From Sarcophilus harrisii (lineage: Eukaryota > Chordata > Mammalia > Dasyuromorphia > Dasyuridae): DNA of 64,000 nucleotides. The stretch spans positions 72,671,823 to 72,735,822 of the forward strand of contig NC_045432.1 in assembly GCF_902635505.1 (NCBI RefSeq), in the 5' to 3' direction. Made by a program: the position numbers and the translations under genes. Each line of letters opens with the position of its first letter. Position 1 is the stretch's first letter. The notes beneath the pieces were generated by a model. That model was not told the DNA's origin, searched no databases, and saw nothing but the letters and a program-made list of their open reading frames with translations. Shown here in pieces: positions 1 through 35,203 of this stretch.

Positions 1-322
1 ATACAGATGAGAGAGTCTACCTATATGGTCCCAGTTTGAATACCTACAAAGAAGCCAATGAAACGATAAGAACATAGCCCTGTGTACAGTTTAAGTAGTC
101 TTCCATTCAAATGTCCAAAATTTTGACAAAACTGGCATTTCAGAACAACAAAACACAACCCTCAACCTCACAAAACTCTTCTTTGCTCATTTAGATGACA
201 ACTTGCCAAAAGCTGGGAAAAAAGATGTAAGTCATCTCCCCACAGCCTTTTCTTTCACAACCATCCCATCAGAGTTTTTTCTTGAACTATAAAGTTCTTT
301 TAAACATGGAGTTGTGCTGCCA
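1..322 (-). other. TIMM8A: TIMM8A 3' UTR (runs off the window)
   Basis: This is the sequence downstream of the TGA at 325-323. No AATAAA or ATTAAA is seen on the minus strand here, so the 3' end probably lies beyond the left edge. No other gene is seen. Confidence 0.6.
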
Positions 323-2260
<1,938 letters not shown>

Positions 2261-4626
2261 CGTGTTAGCGGCTTCTCCGGCTTCAGCTCTCTCCCAGTAC
2301 CTCAGCTTCTTCTGAGAAGTGGGGTCGGCTTAAAGTTGGCTGTCTCTAAGGCTTCAACAACGTGGAAGTCAGGAAGCCTTCTCCAAGTGCCTCCCGAGGG
2401 CCGGGGTTGTAAAGTTCCCAGGGCAACATCAAGCAGGCCCTTCCCTCTCACTGGGACTTAGTTTCCTTCTCTGAAATATGAGAAGGTAGGAGTTTAAGGG
2501 CTCTTCCCGCTCTATCTGAAGCAGGAGTTCGAAGAAGGCTATTCCTGTCTTTGGGCCTCAGTTTCTTGGAACATGAGGGGTTTAAACTAGATGCCTTTCC
2601 AGGACCCTTCTAGCTTTCATTGTATCATTGAGAATCCCAGAATCTGACGCTGCAAGGGCCCTCGAGCCAACTCTTAGCCTTCTTTAGAAAGGCTTTCCCC
2701 ATACGGAAGCCTAAATTTACCCCCTTCTTTGCTCTGCTGCTTCTCTCTATGGACCAAGCAGAACAAGTCTGATCCCTCTTCCCCGTGACAGCCAGTCATA
2801 TCACGTGTGGGCAGCTAGTATGTCCATCATTCCCCTCTTAAGTTCCTTCAAACAATCTTCATGTGCCCGGAATTCGAGACTCACCATTGTGGTGTCTCCT
2901 CTGAACTCTCCCCGGCTTAAAAGTTCTTAAAAGGTGTATTACCAGGGCTGAACACAATATCAGGTGTGTGATTTGAGCAAGGCAAAGGACCGTGGAACTC
3001 TCAGGCAATAAGTAGTTTTAAAGTGCTGTCTATACCAGGCACTGGGCTACAAAGAAAAAAAAACTAGCCTTGCCCCCAAAGAGTTTACATTTTAATGGGA
3101 AGGCATGTGTGTGCATACATGTGTGTATGTGTACATATATATATTTCACATGTCCCCAGGCCCATTGGTGTGGGCACTGTCACTGGTGAAAATCAATGCT
3201 CTGCCCCTGTGTAAGGAGTAGGGAAGAATTGGTGAGAGAGAGCATGAGTAAAAGGCTTTGTGTCAGGTTCTTCAAGTCTCTTCAGTCTCTACTTTTGAAA
3301 TCTTTTCAAGCCTCCTCAGAGTCGGCACTTCCAGCTTTCAGCTTCAAGAGAGAAGATGGAAGTTGCCAATCCCACTTCAGGCTGCTGAAGGGAAAATAAG
3401 ACTCTGGGAAGAAAATCTCATAAGAGGAGCCAGAAGCCTCTATCATGTCTCTATCCCCAAATTGGTACTCTAGAAACTTCAGGGAATTCCTCTTGCACGA
3501 GATCTGGTATCTATATGTCATTCTCACACCGAGTCACCTGTCTCTCAGTGGGAGAGCTCTTTTGCTCTGCATTGTTTGATATTTTCCTATGCATACCTTT
3601 TCTGATTTGTTTGGCTATTAAATCAGATAACTGGGTTCCTTTGCTATTTACTATGTATGTGTATGGCATTCAGTGGGTATAATATTCTTCTCTAAAATAT
3701 AATGTTCTCTGGGAGCAGGCTTCTCTGGGGGCTTCTGGAGGCAGCCGTAGTTTCACTTCAGTAAATACCCCAAATGCAACCAGGAGTTAAAGTCCAAATC
3801 CTTTGTTGTCTCTTTCCAAGTCTTATCTCCCTCACTTGGGGCTGGGCTAGTTTTTCTTAGAAGCCTTCTTGGTTATGAAAGCTTAAGCTGCTTTCTCTGG
3901 CTTGTGAATCTCCTTGACTGAATCGTGGCGGAGGCTCCAAGCTTCCTTGTCTGCCAGAGCTTCTTGCTTATATGCTGTGCACTGAGTAGACACCAATCAT
4001 TATATCACTAGGAAACCATTATTTATTGTAGGATTAAATCAATGCTAAACTAGATTTAACCACTGTCTCCTCAATTCCACTTACTTAGCACCTTGCAAGA
4101 ATCCTAACATCTCCTGCTTTCTTTTGATTTACATATAATCTTGGGTTTCTTTTTTCCTTGTTAATGGACACCAATCAAGAGTTTAACTTGAACTTGAAAG
4201 CATTATCCCTAGACTGACATATTTAAGGAAGCAGCTAGATATAATTCTAGCCCAAAAGCCCTTCTCTCTGGGGATGATATAAATGGGAGATCATCTCAGA
4301 GGGAAGGCATAGCAGTGATTTATCCTAAAAAAGACCTCTTAAAGGAGGGGAGGAAAAAAAATTTGTTTTTGTGCAGTTTTTGTAAATATGATCGTTTTGA
4401 CAAAAAAAAAATTCATTTTTGTGAGATTTTAGCTGACACTTGGAAGGTGCCAGGAGGCAGAGCTGAGAAGGAAAAGCATTCTAGGCTTAGGGAATAGCTA
4501 CTGTAAAGGCCCAGAGATGGGCCTATAAGTAGTATAGTGTGGTTGGATTGTAGAGAAGGGAAGGAAGTTAGAAAACGACTGGAAAGGTAGGAAAGGCCCA
4601 GGTTGTGAAGGACTTAAAAGACAATG

Positions 4627-4772
4627 TGGGGGGGGCGCAGCTAGTTGGTGTGGTGGATAGAACACCAGCCCTGAAGCCAGAAGGACCTGATTTCAAATCT
4701 GGCCTCAGATATTTAACACTGGTTGTGTGACCCTGGGCAAGTCACTTAACCCCAGTGGCCTCAGCAAAATAA
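4627..4772 (+). mobile_element. Marsupial SINE with target-site duplication
   Basis: The head CGCAGCTAGTTGGTGTGGTG and body are followed by GTGACCCTGGGCAAGTCACT and an A-rich tail. It is flanked by the 11-bp direct repeat AAAAGACAATG (4616-4626 and 4773-4783). The flanks resume one continuous older repeat, so this is a clean insertion into it. Confidence 0.85.
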
Positions 4773-6005
4773 AAAAGACAATGGGAAGATTTTACATTTG
4801 ATTCTGGAGGTGATAAGGAACCACTGGAGTTTATTGAATATGTGAAGGGGGCAGTGGGGAGATGACATGGTCAGACTTGTGCTTTAGGAAGGTCACTTTG
4901 ATGACTGAGGGGTGAATGGCTTGGAGTGGGGAGAGCCTGGCAGCAGGCAGCTCCCTCCCCTCCCCTAGCAGCTATTGACTACTCCAGGTGTGATGTGATG
5001 AGGGTCTGCCACAGGGTGGGGACAGTGTGAAGGGAGAGAAAGGTACATATAGACAGTAGCCCATTGCCTGGGGATTGTGAAGACTGGATAGAAGGGAGTC
5101 CCTGAGTGATGAATATGAGTGGATGATGACAGTGAAGTTGCAAGCCTGGATTACTGAGAGAATGATGCTGCCCTTGACAATAATAGAGATGCTGGGAAGA
5201 GGGGAGGATTTGGGAGGGAAGGTGAGTTTTATTTTGGACATATTGAGCGTAAGGTGTCCGAAATGCAGTAGGCGATGTGCGACTGGAGGAGGGTGGGATG
5301 TGTTGGGCTGAATAAATATATCTGAGCATCATTTTTATAGAGATGACTAATATTTGTCCCTGGGAGTTGGCGAGATCACCAAGTGAAAGAGTAAAGAGAA
5401 CAGAAGAGGGACCAGGAGAGAATTTTGGCATTAGATGAAAATTCAGCAAAGGAGACTGAAGAAAAATGTTGTTAGTCAGCTACATAGAGAAGCATGAATT
5501 ATATTTGGCAATCAAGAGATCACTGGCCATTTTGGAGAGAACACTTTCAGCGGAATGATGAGGTCAGAAGTCAGACTTGAGGGGCTTCAGAAAAGAGTGA
5601 CAGCAAAGGAAGTGGACACACAGACTGAGTCTGGTTTTCTAAGGGTGCCCCTCACGTATCTCAGTCCAGTGCAAGATCAATCACATTACCAGGGTGTCAC
5701 ATCCCAGTGCTGATATACATTGGGCTTATCCTACACTGAGAAATATTCTCCGGTTTTCAGAAGGCTTTCGCTGAAAATCAGATGTTGATGAGGAGTCACG
5801 GGAGTAAAAAGATGGTTAAGAGGCTTCATGGTTTAGTGGAGAGGACCTTAAGCTTGAAGTTATAAAGATCTGATTTCAAATCCTGCCTCACATACTTAGG
5901 AATTGTGACCTTCTATTGGTCCTGCATATGTCTTACACGTACATAGTCAGTGGTATGTTTTATCCTCCATTAGACTGGGCTGTCCTTGAAAGTTGAGTCT
6001 GCAAT

Positions 6006-7471
6006 AAACTGGGAAAATATTTTTACAGCTAAAGGTTCTGATAAAGGCCTAATTTCCAAAATATATAGAGAATTAACTCTAATTTATAAAAAATCAAGCC
6101 ATTCTCCAATTGAAAAATGGTCAAAGGATATGAACAGACAATTCTCAGATGAAGAAATTGAAACTATTTCTAGTCATATGAAAAGATGCTCCAAGTCATT
6201 ATTAATCAGAGAAATGCAAATTAAGACAACTCTAAGATACCACTACACACCTTTCAGATTGGCTAAGATGACAGGAAAAAATAATGATGATTGTTGGAGG
6301 GGATGCGGGAAAACTGGGACATGGATGCATTGTTGGTGGAGTTGTGAACGAATCCAACCATTCTGGAGAGCAGTTTGGAACTATGCTCAAAAAGTTATCA
6401 AACTGTGCATACCCTTTGATCCAGCAGTGTTACTACTGGGCTTATATCCCAAAGAGATCTTAAAGAAGGGAAAGGGACCTGTATGTGCCAAAATGTTTGT
6501 GGCAGCCCTTTTTGTAGTGGCCAGAAACCGGAAACTGAATGGATGCCCATCAGTTGGAGAATGGCTGAATAAATTGTGATATATGAATATTATGGAATAT
6601 TACTGTTCTGTAAGAAATGACCAACAGGATGATTTCAGAAAGGCCTGGAGAGACTTACATGAACTGATGCTGAGGGAAATGAGCAGGACCGGGAGATCAT
6701 TATAGACTTCAACAACAATACTATATGATGACCAGTTGTGATGGACCTGGCCATCCTCAGCAACGAGATCAACCAAATCATTTCCAATGGAGCAGTAATG
6801 AACTGAACCAGCTACGCCCAGAGAAAGAACTCTGGGAGATGACTAAAAACCATTACATTGAATTCCCAATCCCTATATTTATGCCCACCTGCATTTTTGA
6901 TTTCCTTCACAAGCTAATTGTACAATATTTCAGAGCCTGATTCTTTTTGTACAGCAAAATAACGGTTTGGTCATGTATACTTATGGTGTATCTAATTTAT
7001 ATTTTAATGTATTTAACATCTACTGGTCATCCTGCCATCTGGGGGACGGGGTGGGGGTAAGAGGTGAAAAATTGGAACAAGAGGTTTGGCAATTGTTAAA
7101 GCTGTAAAGTTACCCATGCATATAACCTGTAAATAAAAGGCTATTAAAAAAAATATGCAGAAAAAAAAGAAAAAGGATGGAGAGAAGCAAAATTGAGAGA
7201 ATTTTTCTAGTCAGATGGGTGTTGAAATGCTTATAATGATGACCTTGGAGTAACAACACCCTGAGATCAAATTCATCCTCAGATAGTTACCAGCTTTGTA
7301 ACCCCAGGCAAGTCAATTAATTTTATGTGCTTCAGTTTCCTCATTTTTCTAATTACAAAATAATAGTATTAATCTCTCAAAATTGTTGTAAAGCTGAAAT
7401 GAGATAGCATTTGTGAAATGCTTTATAATCAATAAAACCATATATAAATTCTAAAAAAAAAAAAGAAAAGC
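6006..7471 (+). mobile_element. 5'-truncated L1 with 3'-transduced flank
   Basis: The element encodes the C-terminal part of L1 ORF2, open to a stop at 6579, with the Cys-rich CWRGCGKTGTWMHCWWSC segment and the PFDPAVLLLGLYPKE block known from L1 ORF2. A 3' UTR follows, ending in AATAAA (7132) and GGCTATTAAAAAAAA. Past that A-tract, about 300 bp of non-L1 sequence follows, including a MIR-like piece (about 7240-7410), with its own AATAAA (7431) and a second A-tract (7453-7470). The whole unit is bounded by the exact 16-bp duplication AAGTTGAGTCTGCAAT (5990-6005 and 7472-7487). The second tail and its position inside the duplication point to read-through transcription and 3' transduction. Confidence 0.88.
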
Positions 7472-8507
7472 AAGTTGAGTCTGCAATGTGGTTTTGCCTC
7501 TCTGTATTGCCTCTGCTTAGCCCAGTGCCCACCACATAAGTACATGCTGGTATACCGGCTGACTGAGCCTGGACAATTTCCTTAGTTTCCCCTGTCTCAG
7601 TTTCCACATTTGTATAATGAAAAGATTAGTTCCACTGGCCTCTAAGGTCTGTTCAGCTCTGAACTGTTGATCAAATGGAAATTATCCATTTCTCTCCTCC
7701 CTATTCCCTGTAACCTCTGAGGACCCACACCCTAGAAACTTTTAAGTCTTAATTCCCTGGTCACAGACATTCATATTAAGGCTGAAAAAGCAGCTTGCTC
7801 ACAGTAATCCGGCGAGGGAGATACATGTGCTGAGCTCTGTGGGACTCAACCTCTGGGGACAATCTGGCTCTCAACCAGCCTTTGGGCCTGCTTGTTGAAT
7901 CAGGTCAGCCTGGGCTCCTCAAGGGATCAAGAGAGAGGCAGAGCCCATAGTTTTAGAAGCATAGCAGACATTTTCTGGGGTGCTGACCTCTGTAGAATGT
8001 AAGCTGCCAGAGGGCAGGGGCTTTTAAATTTTTCTCTTACTACCAGCAGTTAGCAAAGTGCTTGGTAAAGAGTAGGGCTTTAATGAATGTTTGTTAAATC
8101 AGACCAAAACTAGGAATATTAGCTTTTAGTTGGGCAGATAGATCTGACCATTGGGGCTGTTTTGTATTTGCTGGGTATCTACTTACATATGGGAAGCAGT
8201 GTGTGATAGATATAGTGTGGCTGCTAGGGGACTGACCTTGGAGTAAGGAAGCACTGACTTGGAAATCTTGCAGTTTAATCTTACTTGCAGCAGGAAGATG
8301 GGCAAGCCATTACTTAATATTCACTTTTAGGGCCTCAGGCCTCTCTCTAAACCAAAACTTGGAGACACTGCAAGCTCTATCAGTGGACTGAGCTGACAAA
8401 CCAGTTCCCTCCACCAATGGAAATCCCAGGTTAAGACCAAATTACTTTGTGTCAACTCACTTTCTCCCAGTAGAACTTAAACTCTTTAAGCTAGCCCCTG
8501 TTTGTTT

Positions 8508-8770
8508 TGCTCCCATTGTTGTTCAGTCCCTCCTGCTTTTCCGTGTCCCCATTTGGAGTTTTCTTGGCAGCAATACTGGAGTGGTTTTGCCATTTTCTTC
8601 TCCTGTTCACTTTAGAGATGAGGAGACTGAGGCCAGCAGGGTGAAGTGACTTTCCCAGGGTGAAAAAGCTAATAAGTAGGTACCTGTCTGAGGCCAGATT
8701 TGAAGTAGGAAGATGAGCCTTTCTAACTCCAGAGCCTGTTTTTTCTATTAGCCTAGTGCTTTGCATACCC
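8508..8770 (-). mobile_element. CORE-SINE (marsupial WSINE-like), reverse orientation
   Basis: On the plus strand it shows TTGTTCAGTC, then CCCCATTTGGAGTTTTCTTG, GATGAGGAGACTGAGG and GACTTTCCCAGGGT, which is the reverse complement of the CORE-SINE body. The tRNA head (GCTCTATCC side) is degraded. Confidence 0.75.
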
Positions 8771-8984
8771 CAGTAGTGGGAATTCAAATGATACTTGTTG
8801 GATTGAATGAAATTGAGCCCGACACAGATAAAACCCTGCTTTTGTGAAGGCAGTGACATCTAAAGGGAGGCCTTGTAATGATAAAAGATAATGGAGACCT
8901 TGGGGATTTTTTTCTGAAACACTTTTGTCAAAAACAGTCCCCTAACCAGGCCTGTTGTTATAAGTACCCCTTATCACAGTCACA

Positions 8985-9387
8985 TGAAGGCCACCCAAAG
9001 GGTTTATTTGCTCGTATGCACACACATCCACACACACACATCCGTTACAATTTGTTCTTAACTGCTAGGAGGAATTTTTATCTCCTGGAGCAACAGCGTG
9101 TTCTGAAGAATGAAGCTACTATTCCTCAGCTTTTGCTCGGGCCAGAGAAAGTCCCTGGGGATCAAAGGTGTGAGCCATTCTCAGGTGTACAGTGCCACAG
9201 TTAAGGAGTGCAGGGGGAGCGTAAAGGCTTTTTTCCCTGCTCCCATCCCTTTCCTTTCCTCTCGCCCTCCCCTTCCCTTCCCCTTCCCACCCAGGCGCTG
9301 GAAGCCTTGAATTTCTTCAGAGAAAAGTGAGTGAGCAAATGGAGCGAGGAGTGGAGACGGAAGGACCAGAGAAGTGGGCTGAACGGC
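8985..9387 (-). other. BTK: BTK 3' UTR with poly(A) signal at 9003-9008
   Basis: Downstream of the BTK TGA (9390-9388), the minus strand runs about 400 nt to a canonical AATAAA (plus-strand TTTATT at 9003-9008). No earlier AATAAA is seen. Cleavage is expected about 15-25 nt further on. A pyrimidine-rich plus-strand stretch at 9230-9290 lies inside the UTR. Confidence 0.8.
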
Positions 9388-31667
<22,280 letters not shown>

Positions 31668-32044
31668 TCAACAGTAATACCACCACTGGGCTCTTTCACT
31701 GATCCCCTCTTACTACAGCACCTAGATACCGAGGCAAATCCTAGGGAAAGGAAATTTTGAGGTAAACTCCCCCACCATGAGGAGGCTCTGTTAGACTGGG
31801 TCATTGTAATAGTCGATTATCTTGGATACTGAATCTACTTGTTGGCTCTCCAAGTACCAGAGAAGCAGGCCTGCATCAGCACCAAGACCCGTTTTATATT
31901 GAGTATAAACAAATATAGGAACTGTACAGCTGTTGATCCTACTGGTCACCTCCCCCCTGCCAAGAGATCAGAAATTTAATACAGGGACTGGTTGGGTAAG
32001 TTCCAAGTTTCTTAGAAATATATATATATATATATTTTGCCAAA

Positions 32045-32660
32045 GGGAAGGTTTTTTTTTCAGTTTATACATATACATTTTTTTACATATTTTCATATGA
32101 GTCATCTTAGAAAAGAAAAATCAGAACAAAAGGGAAAAAACATAAGGAAAAAAGGTAATAAAAAAGGTAAAAAATAGTATGCTTTGATCTGCATTCAGTT
32201 TCCATCATTCTCTCTCTGGATACACCTGGCATTTTCCATCCAAAGTTTATAGGCTCTACCTTGGATTACTGAATTGCTGAGAAGACCTAAGTCACCCAAG
32301 CTTGCTATTACTGTATACAATGTTTTCCTGGTTCTGCAGGCTTCCCTCTGCATCAGTTCATGCAAATCTTTCCAGGCTTTTCTGAAATCAGCCTCTTCAT
32401 CATTTCTTATAGAACAATAATATTCCATTACTTTAATAGACCATATCTCGTTCATTTCTCCAGTTGGTGGGTATCCACTCATTTTCTAATTCTTTGCCAC
32501 AAACAGAGCTACTACAGACTTTTTTTGCACCTGTCAGTCTTTCTCCCTCTTTTATGATCCTTTTGGGATACAGACCCAGTAGACACATTGCTGGATTAAA
32601 GGGCATGTGCTTGAATAGCCCTTTGGGCATAGTTCCAAATTGTGCTCCAGAATGGTTAAA
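32045..32660 (-). repeat. L1 3'-end relic
   Basis: The plus strand is the reverse complement of the L1 3' region: AATCTTTCCAGGCTTTTCTG, CATCATTTCTTATAGAACAA, GATCCTTTTGGGATACAGAC and CATTGCTGGATTAAAGGGCA, ending TTGTGCTCCAGAATGGTTAA. It is in BTK intron 1, close to exon 2. Confidence 0.8.
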
Positions 32661-32794
32661 CTAGATAGTATATTTAATTATTTTCACGTGGCATCCCGCT
32701 GGAGTCTGTAGCCCAGCAGGATTTGGGGAAGATGAGAGGAACATACCTATGGATGGAGGCTATCATTACCTGGTTCCACACTAATCTTGGGAAA

Positions 32795-33010
32795 CAAGGT
32801 GATGCTGCAGTGGATAGAGCACCAGCCTAGTGTCAAGAAGACCTGAATTCAAATTCTACCTCAGACACTTACTAGCTGTGTGACCCTGGGCAAGTCACTT
32901 CACCCTGTTTGCTCTCCACCAGAGAAGGAAATTGCAAGCCACTTAGAATCTCTGCCGAGAAAACCCCAAATGGAGTCACAAAGAACTGGACTTGTCTCAG
33001 CATCACTAGG
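32795..33010 (+). mobile_element. CORE-SINE (WSINE-like)
   Basis: GTGATGCTGCAGTGGATAGA, GTGTGACCCTGGGCAAGTCA, AACCCCAAATGGAGTCACAA. It lies in BTK intron 1. Confidence 0.85.
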
Positions 33011-35035
33011 ACCACTACTGCCACCCTGATCCAGCCTGAGCTGAAGGAAAGAAAATGAAAACTCTGGGGATGAGGACGTAAGATTTTATTCTTGGAACCA
33101 TACATGGTGACCAGTTTTAGCAACAATAAGAACAGTGATCGCGTGCTAACTCCAAAATATAGAGATCACATTATGCCTCAGTGTGATGGTACTTCCCTGG
33201 TTGATCCTATCTTACATCTCAGATATATGAGCCATGTATGACCAGGAAATAACTTAGTGATTCTCCAGATAGGGAGATATGACTTATGACCCTTTTGGAG
33301 AAATGAACTGAGCCAGAGAATGGTGACAAAAGGTGAAAAGTGAGTTGTCCTCAGATCCAGGAATAAATTTCGTTTTAAGAAAACACTGCTTTTCAAAAAG
33401 ACATGATTATTTTAAGATTTATGGATGCCTTTTACTTTTACATTTCAGTCATTTCCAGATGTAGCCTTCCCATTTTGTGCAGTAAGACTTCTCATATATC
33501 AATGGAAAACTTTCAAACGTCACCATCCAGCAACAGTGCATGCAACCTTGTGCATCCACGGACCCCAACCTCTCCACACAAGAAAGGAGGTGTTTTTCTT
33601 CTTTCTTCTCAGGGGCCCAGACTAGACATCACAGCTTTTTTTCTTTTTATAAAGCAATGCTTTTTGCCAATCGCTCACATTAAACATCTAAGACATACTC
33701 TATTATTGATTCTGAAACCCTAAAGTTTCCATTAGAAAGGTGAAGGAGAAAAGCATCATGGCAAGAGTAAATAAGTGCTACAGATTGGTTGGTTTGTAAC
33801 TGACCTCCCTCCCTGTAATGGCAGAATGGTAGCAGGATCGTAGATTTAGAACTGGAAAGAACCTCAGGGATCATCCAGTCCAATCCTCTCATTTTACAGA
33901 GGAAGAAACTGAGGCCCTAGGAGCTCAAGTGACTTGCCCAAGATGGCATATGGAGTAAGTGGTAGAGCTGAGATTCCAATTAAGATCCCTGGGTTGCAGG
34001 GTCAGGTTCTTTTTACCAGACCATTCGGCTCCAATGTCTGTTCTCATTAAAGTTGGCCCCTTATTCCGGCTTGGATCCTGATTCAGCTACCTAATTAATT
34101 TAGCTATCCTTCCAATTTCACATCATCTGCAAATCAGAAAAGCAGACCACTTAGATCGTTAATTAAGCTGTCAGCTTAAAAATAGCAAATATATTACTCG
34201 TCTCCTAGAGGGCTGGGGCTGGATGAGACAGAGGGAGAAAAACTGCAAGTCCCAATTTTTAAAAATGAGTGTTAAACATTTTTTAATGTAATTGGGAGAT
34301 ATTTAATGAAATGACTAAAAAAAATTCTATTTTTGAAAGTTCTTGGGGGCAGAGGGAGGGGAATAGCAACCGGAACAGGGCTAATCAAGAACATAGTCTG
34401 AAAGCACACGGCTAGAGACTTTTTTCCAAGTTGACATCCATCCAATAATCAGTATACTCTTTAGATACAGTTGCCCGAGAACAAATCTCACTCTTTGTTT
34501 CCCTTCTCTTTGCTGATTATCTAGATTTTTCCTGTGGCCTCTAAGTAGGCAGAACCTGCCACAGCTAGACCTGGGAGACAAAGGGGAACAGCTGCTGCTG
34601 GGTGAGGCCTTGAGATGCTCACATAGTAACCTCAGAGCTCCATAGCAACCTGTGATTTACCTAAGGGAACAAAGAAAGAGGCGACCATTCAAAACAGCAG
34701 GCTCTAATAGGAGTGTGATTGTGTGGGGGAGGTGGAGAGAGCATCGAATTTGGAGTCCAAGGTCATACATTCAAATCCTGATTCTGCTACTTTTTGGCCA
34801 GGTGACCTTGGATTAGGCACTTCCTTCTCTGGGCTCAACTTCCTCATCTGAGGAATGGCCTCAATGAGGGGAATGGCCTCCAAGATCCTAGGTAGCTGAT
34901 ATCAGCAGAGCATAAGCTCTGGCAGGTTCTACCATGCTGGAGAAGGCTCTGATTCTGGGCCTGACAACACGCCCAGATCTGTTTTCCAAGGACCAGCAGA
35001 GCTAAGTGGGACCCATCATTGAAAAGAAGTTCTCT

Positions 35036-35203
35036 GGGGGCAGCTAGATGGCACAGTGGATAGAGCACCAGCCCTGAAGTCAGGAAGACCTGAGTTCAAA
35101 TGTGGCTTCAGACACTTAACACTTCTGGTTGTGTGATCCTGGGCAAGTCACAACCCCAATTGTCTCAGAAAAAAAAAAAAAAAAGGGGAAAAAAAGAAAA
35201 GAA
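35036..35203 (+). mobile_element. Young marsupial SINE with target-site duplication
   Basis: A near-consensus copy (GGCAGCTAGATGGCACAGTG...GTGATCCTGGGCAAGTCACA) with a long A-rich tail. The flanks AAGAAGTTCTCTG (35023-35035) and AAGAAATTCTCTG (35206-35218) are a target duplication with one mismatch. It lies in BTK intron 1. Confidence 0.88.

Larger units (their letters stand above)
2261..8984. other. TIMM8A-BTK intergenic region, repeat-rich
   Basis: No gene is supported here. It holds a minus-strand L2 3' end (about 2985-3110: CAGGCACTGGGCTACAAAG type), a GT/TA microsatellite stretch near 3105-3150, an unnamed old interspersed repeat (about 4480-5460) split by a young SINE, a full L1 insertion (6006-7471), a plus-strand L2 3' end near 8030-8100, and a minus-strand CORE-SINE (8508-8770). 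The remainder (about 2300-2980, 3150-4480, 5460-5990 and 7490-8030) shows nothing recognisable. Confidence 0.7.

Noticed and set aside
5986-6579. 197-aa open frame as a host gene
   Set aside because: It is the C-terminal part of L1 ORF2 within a dated insertion.
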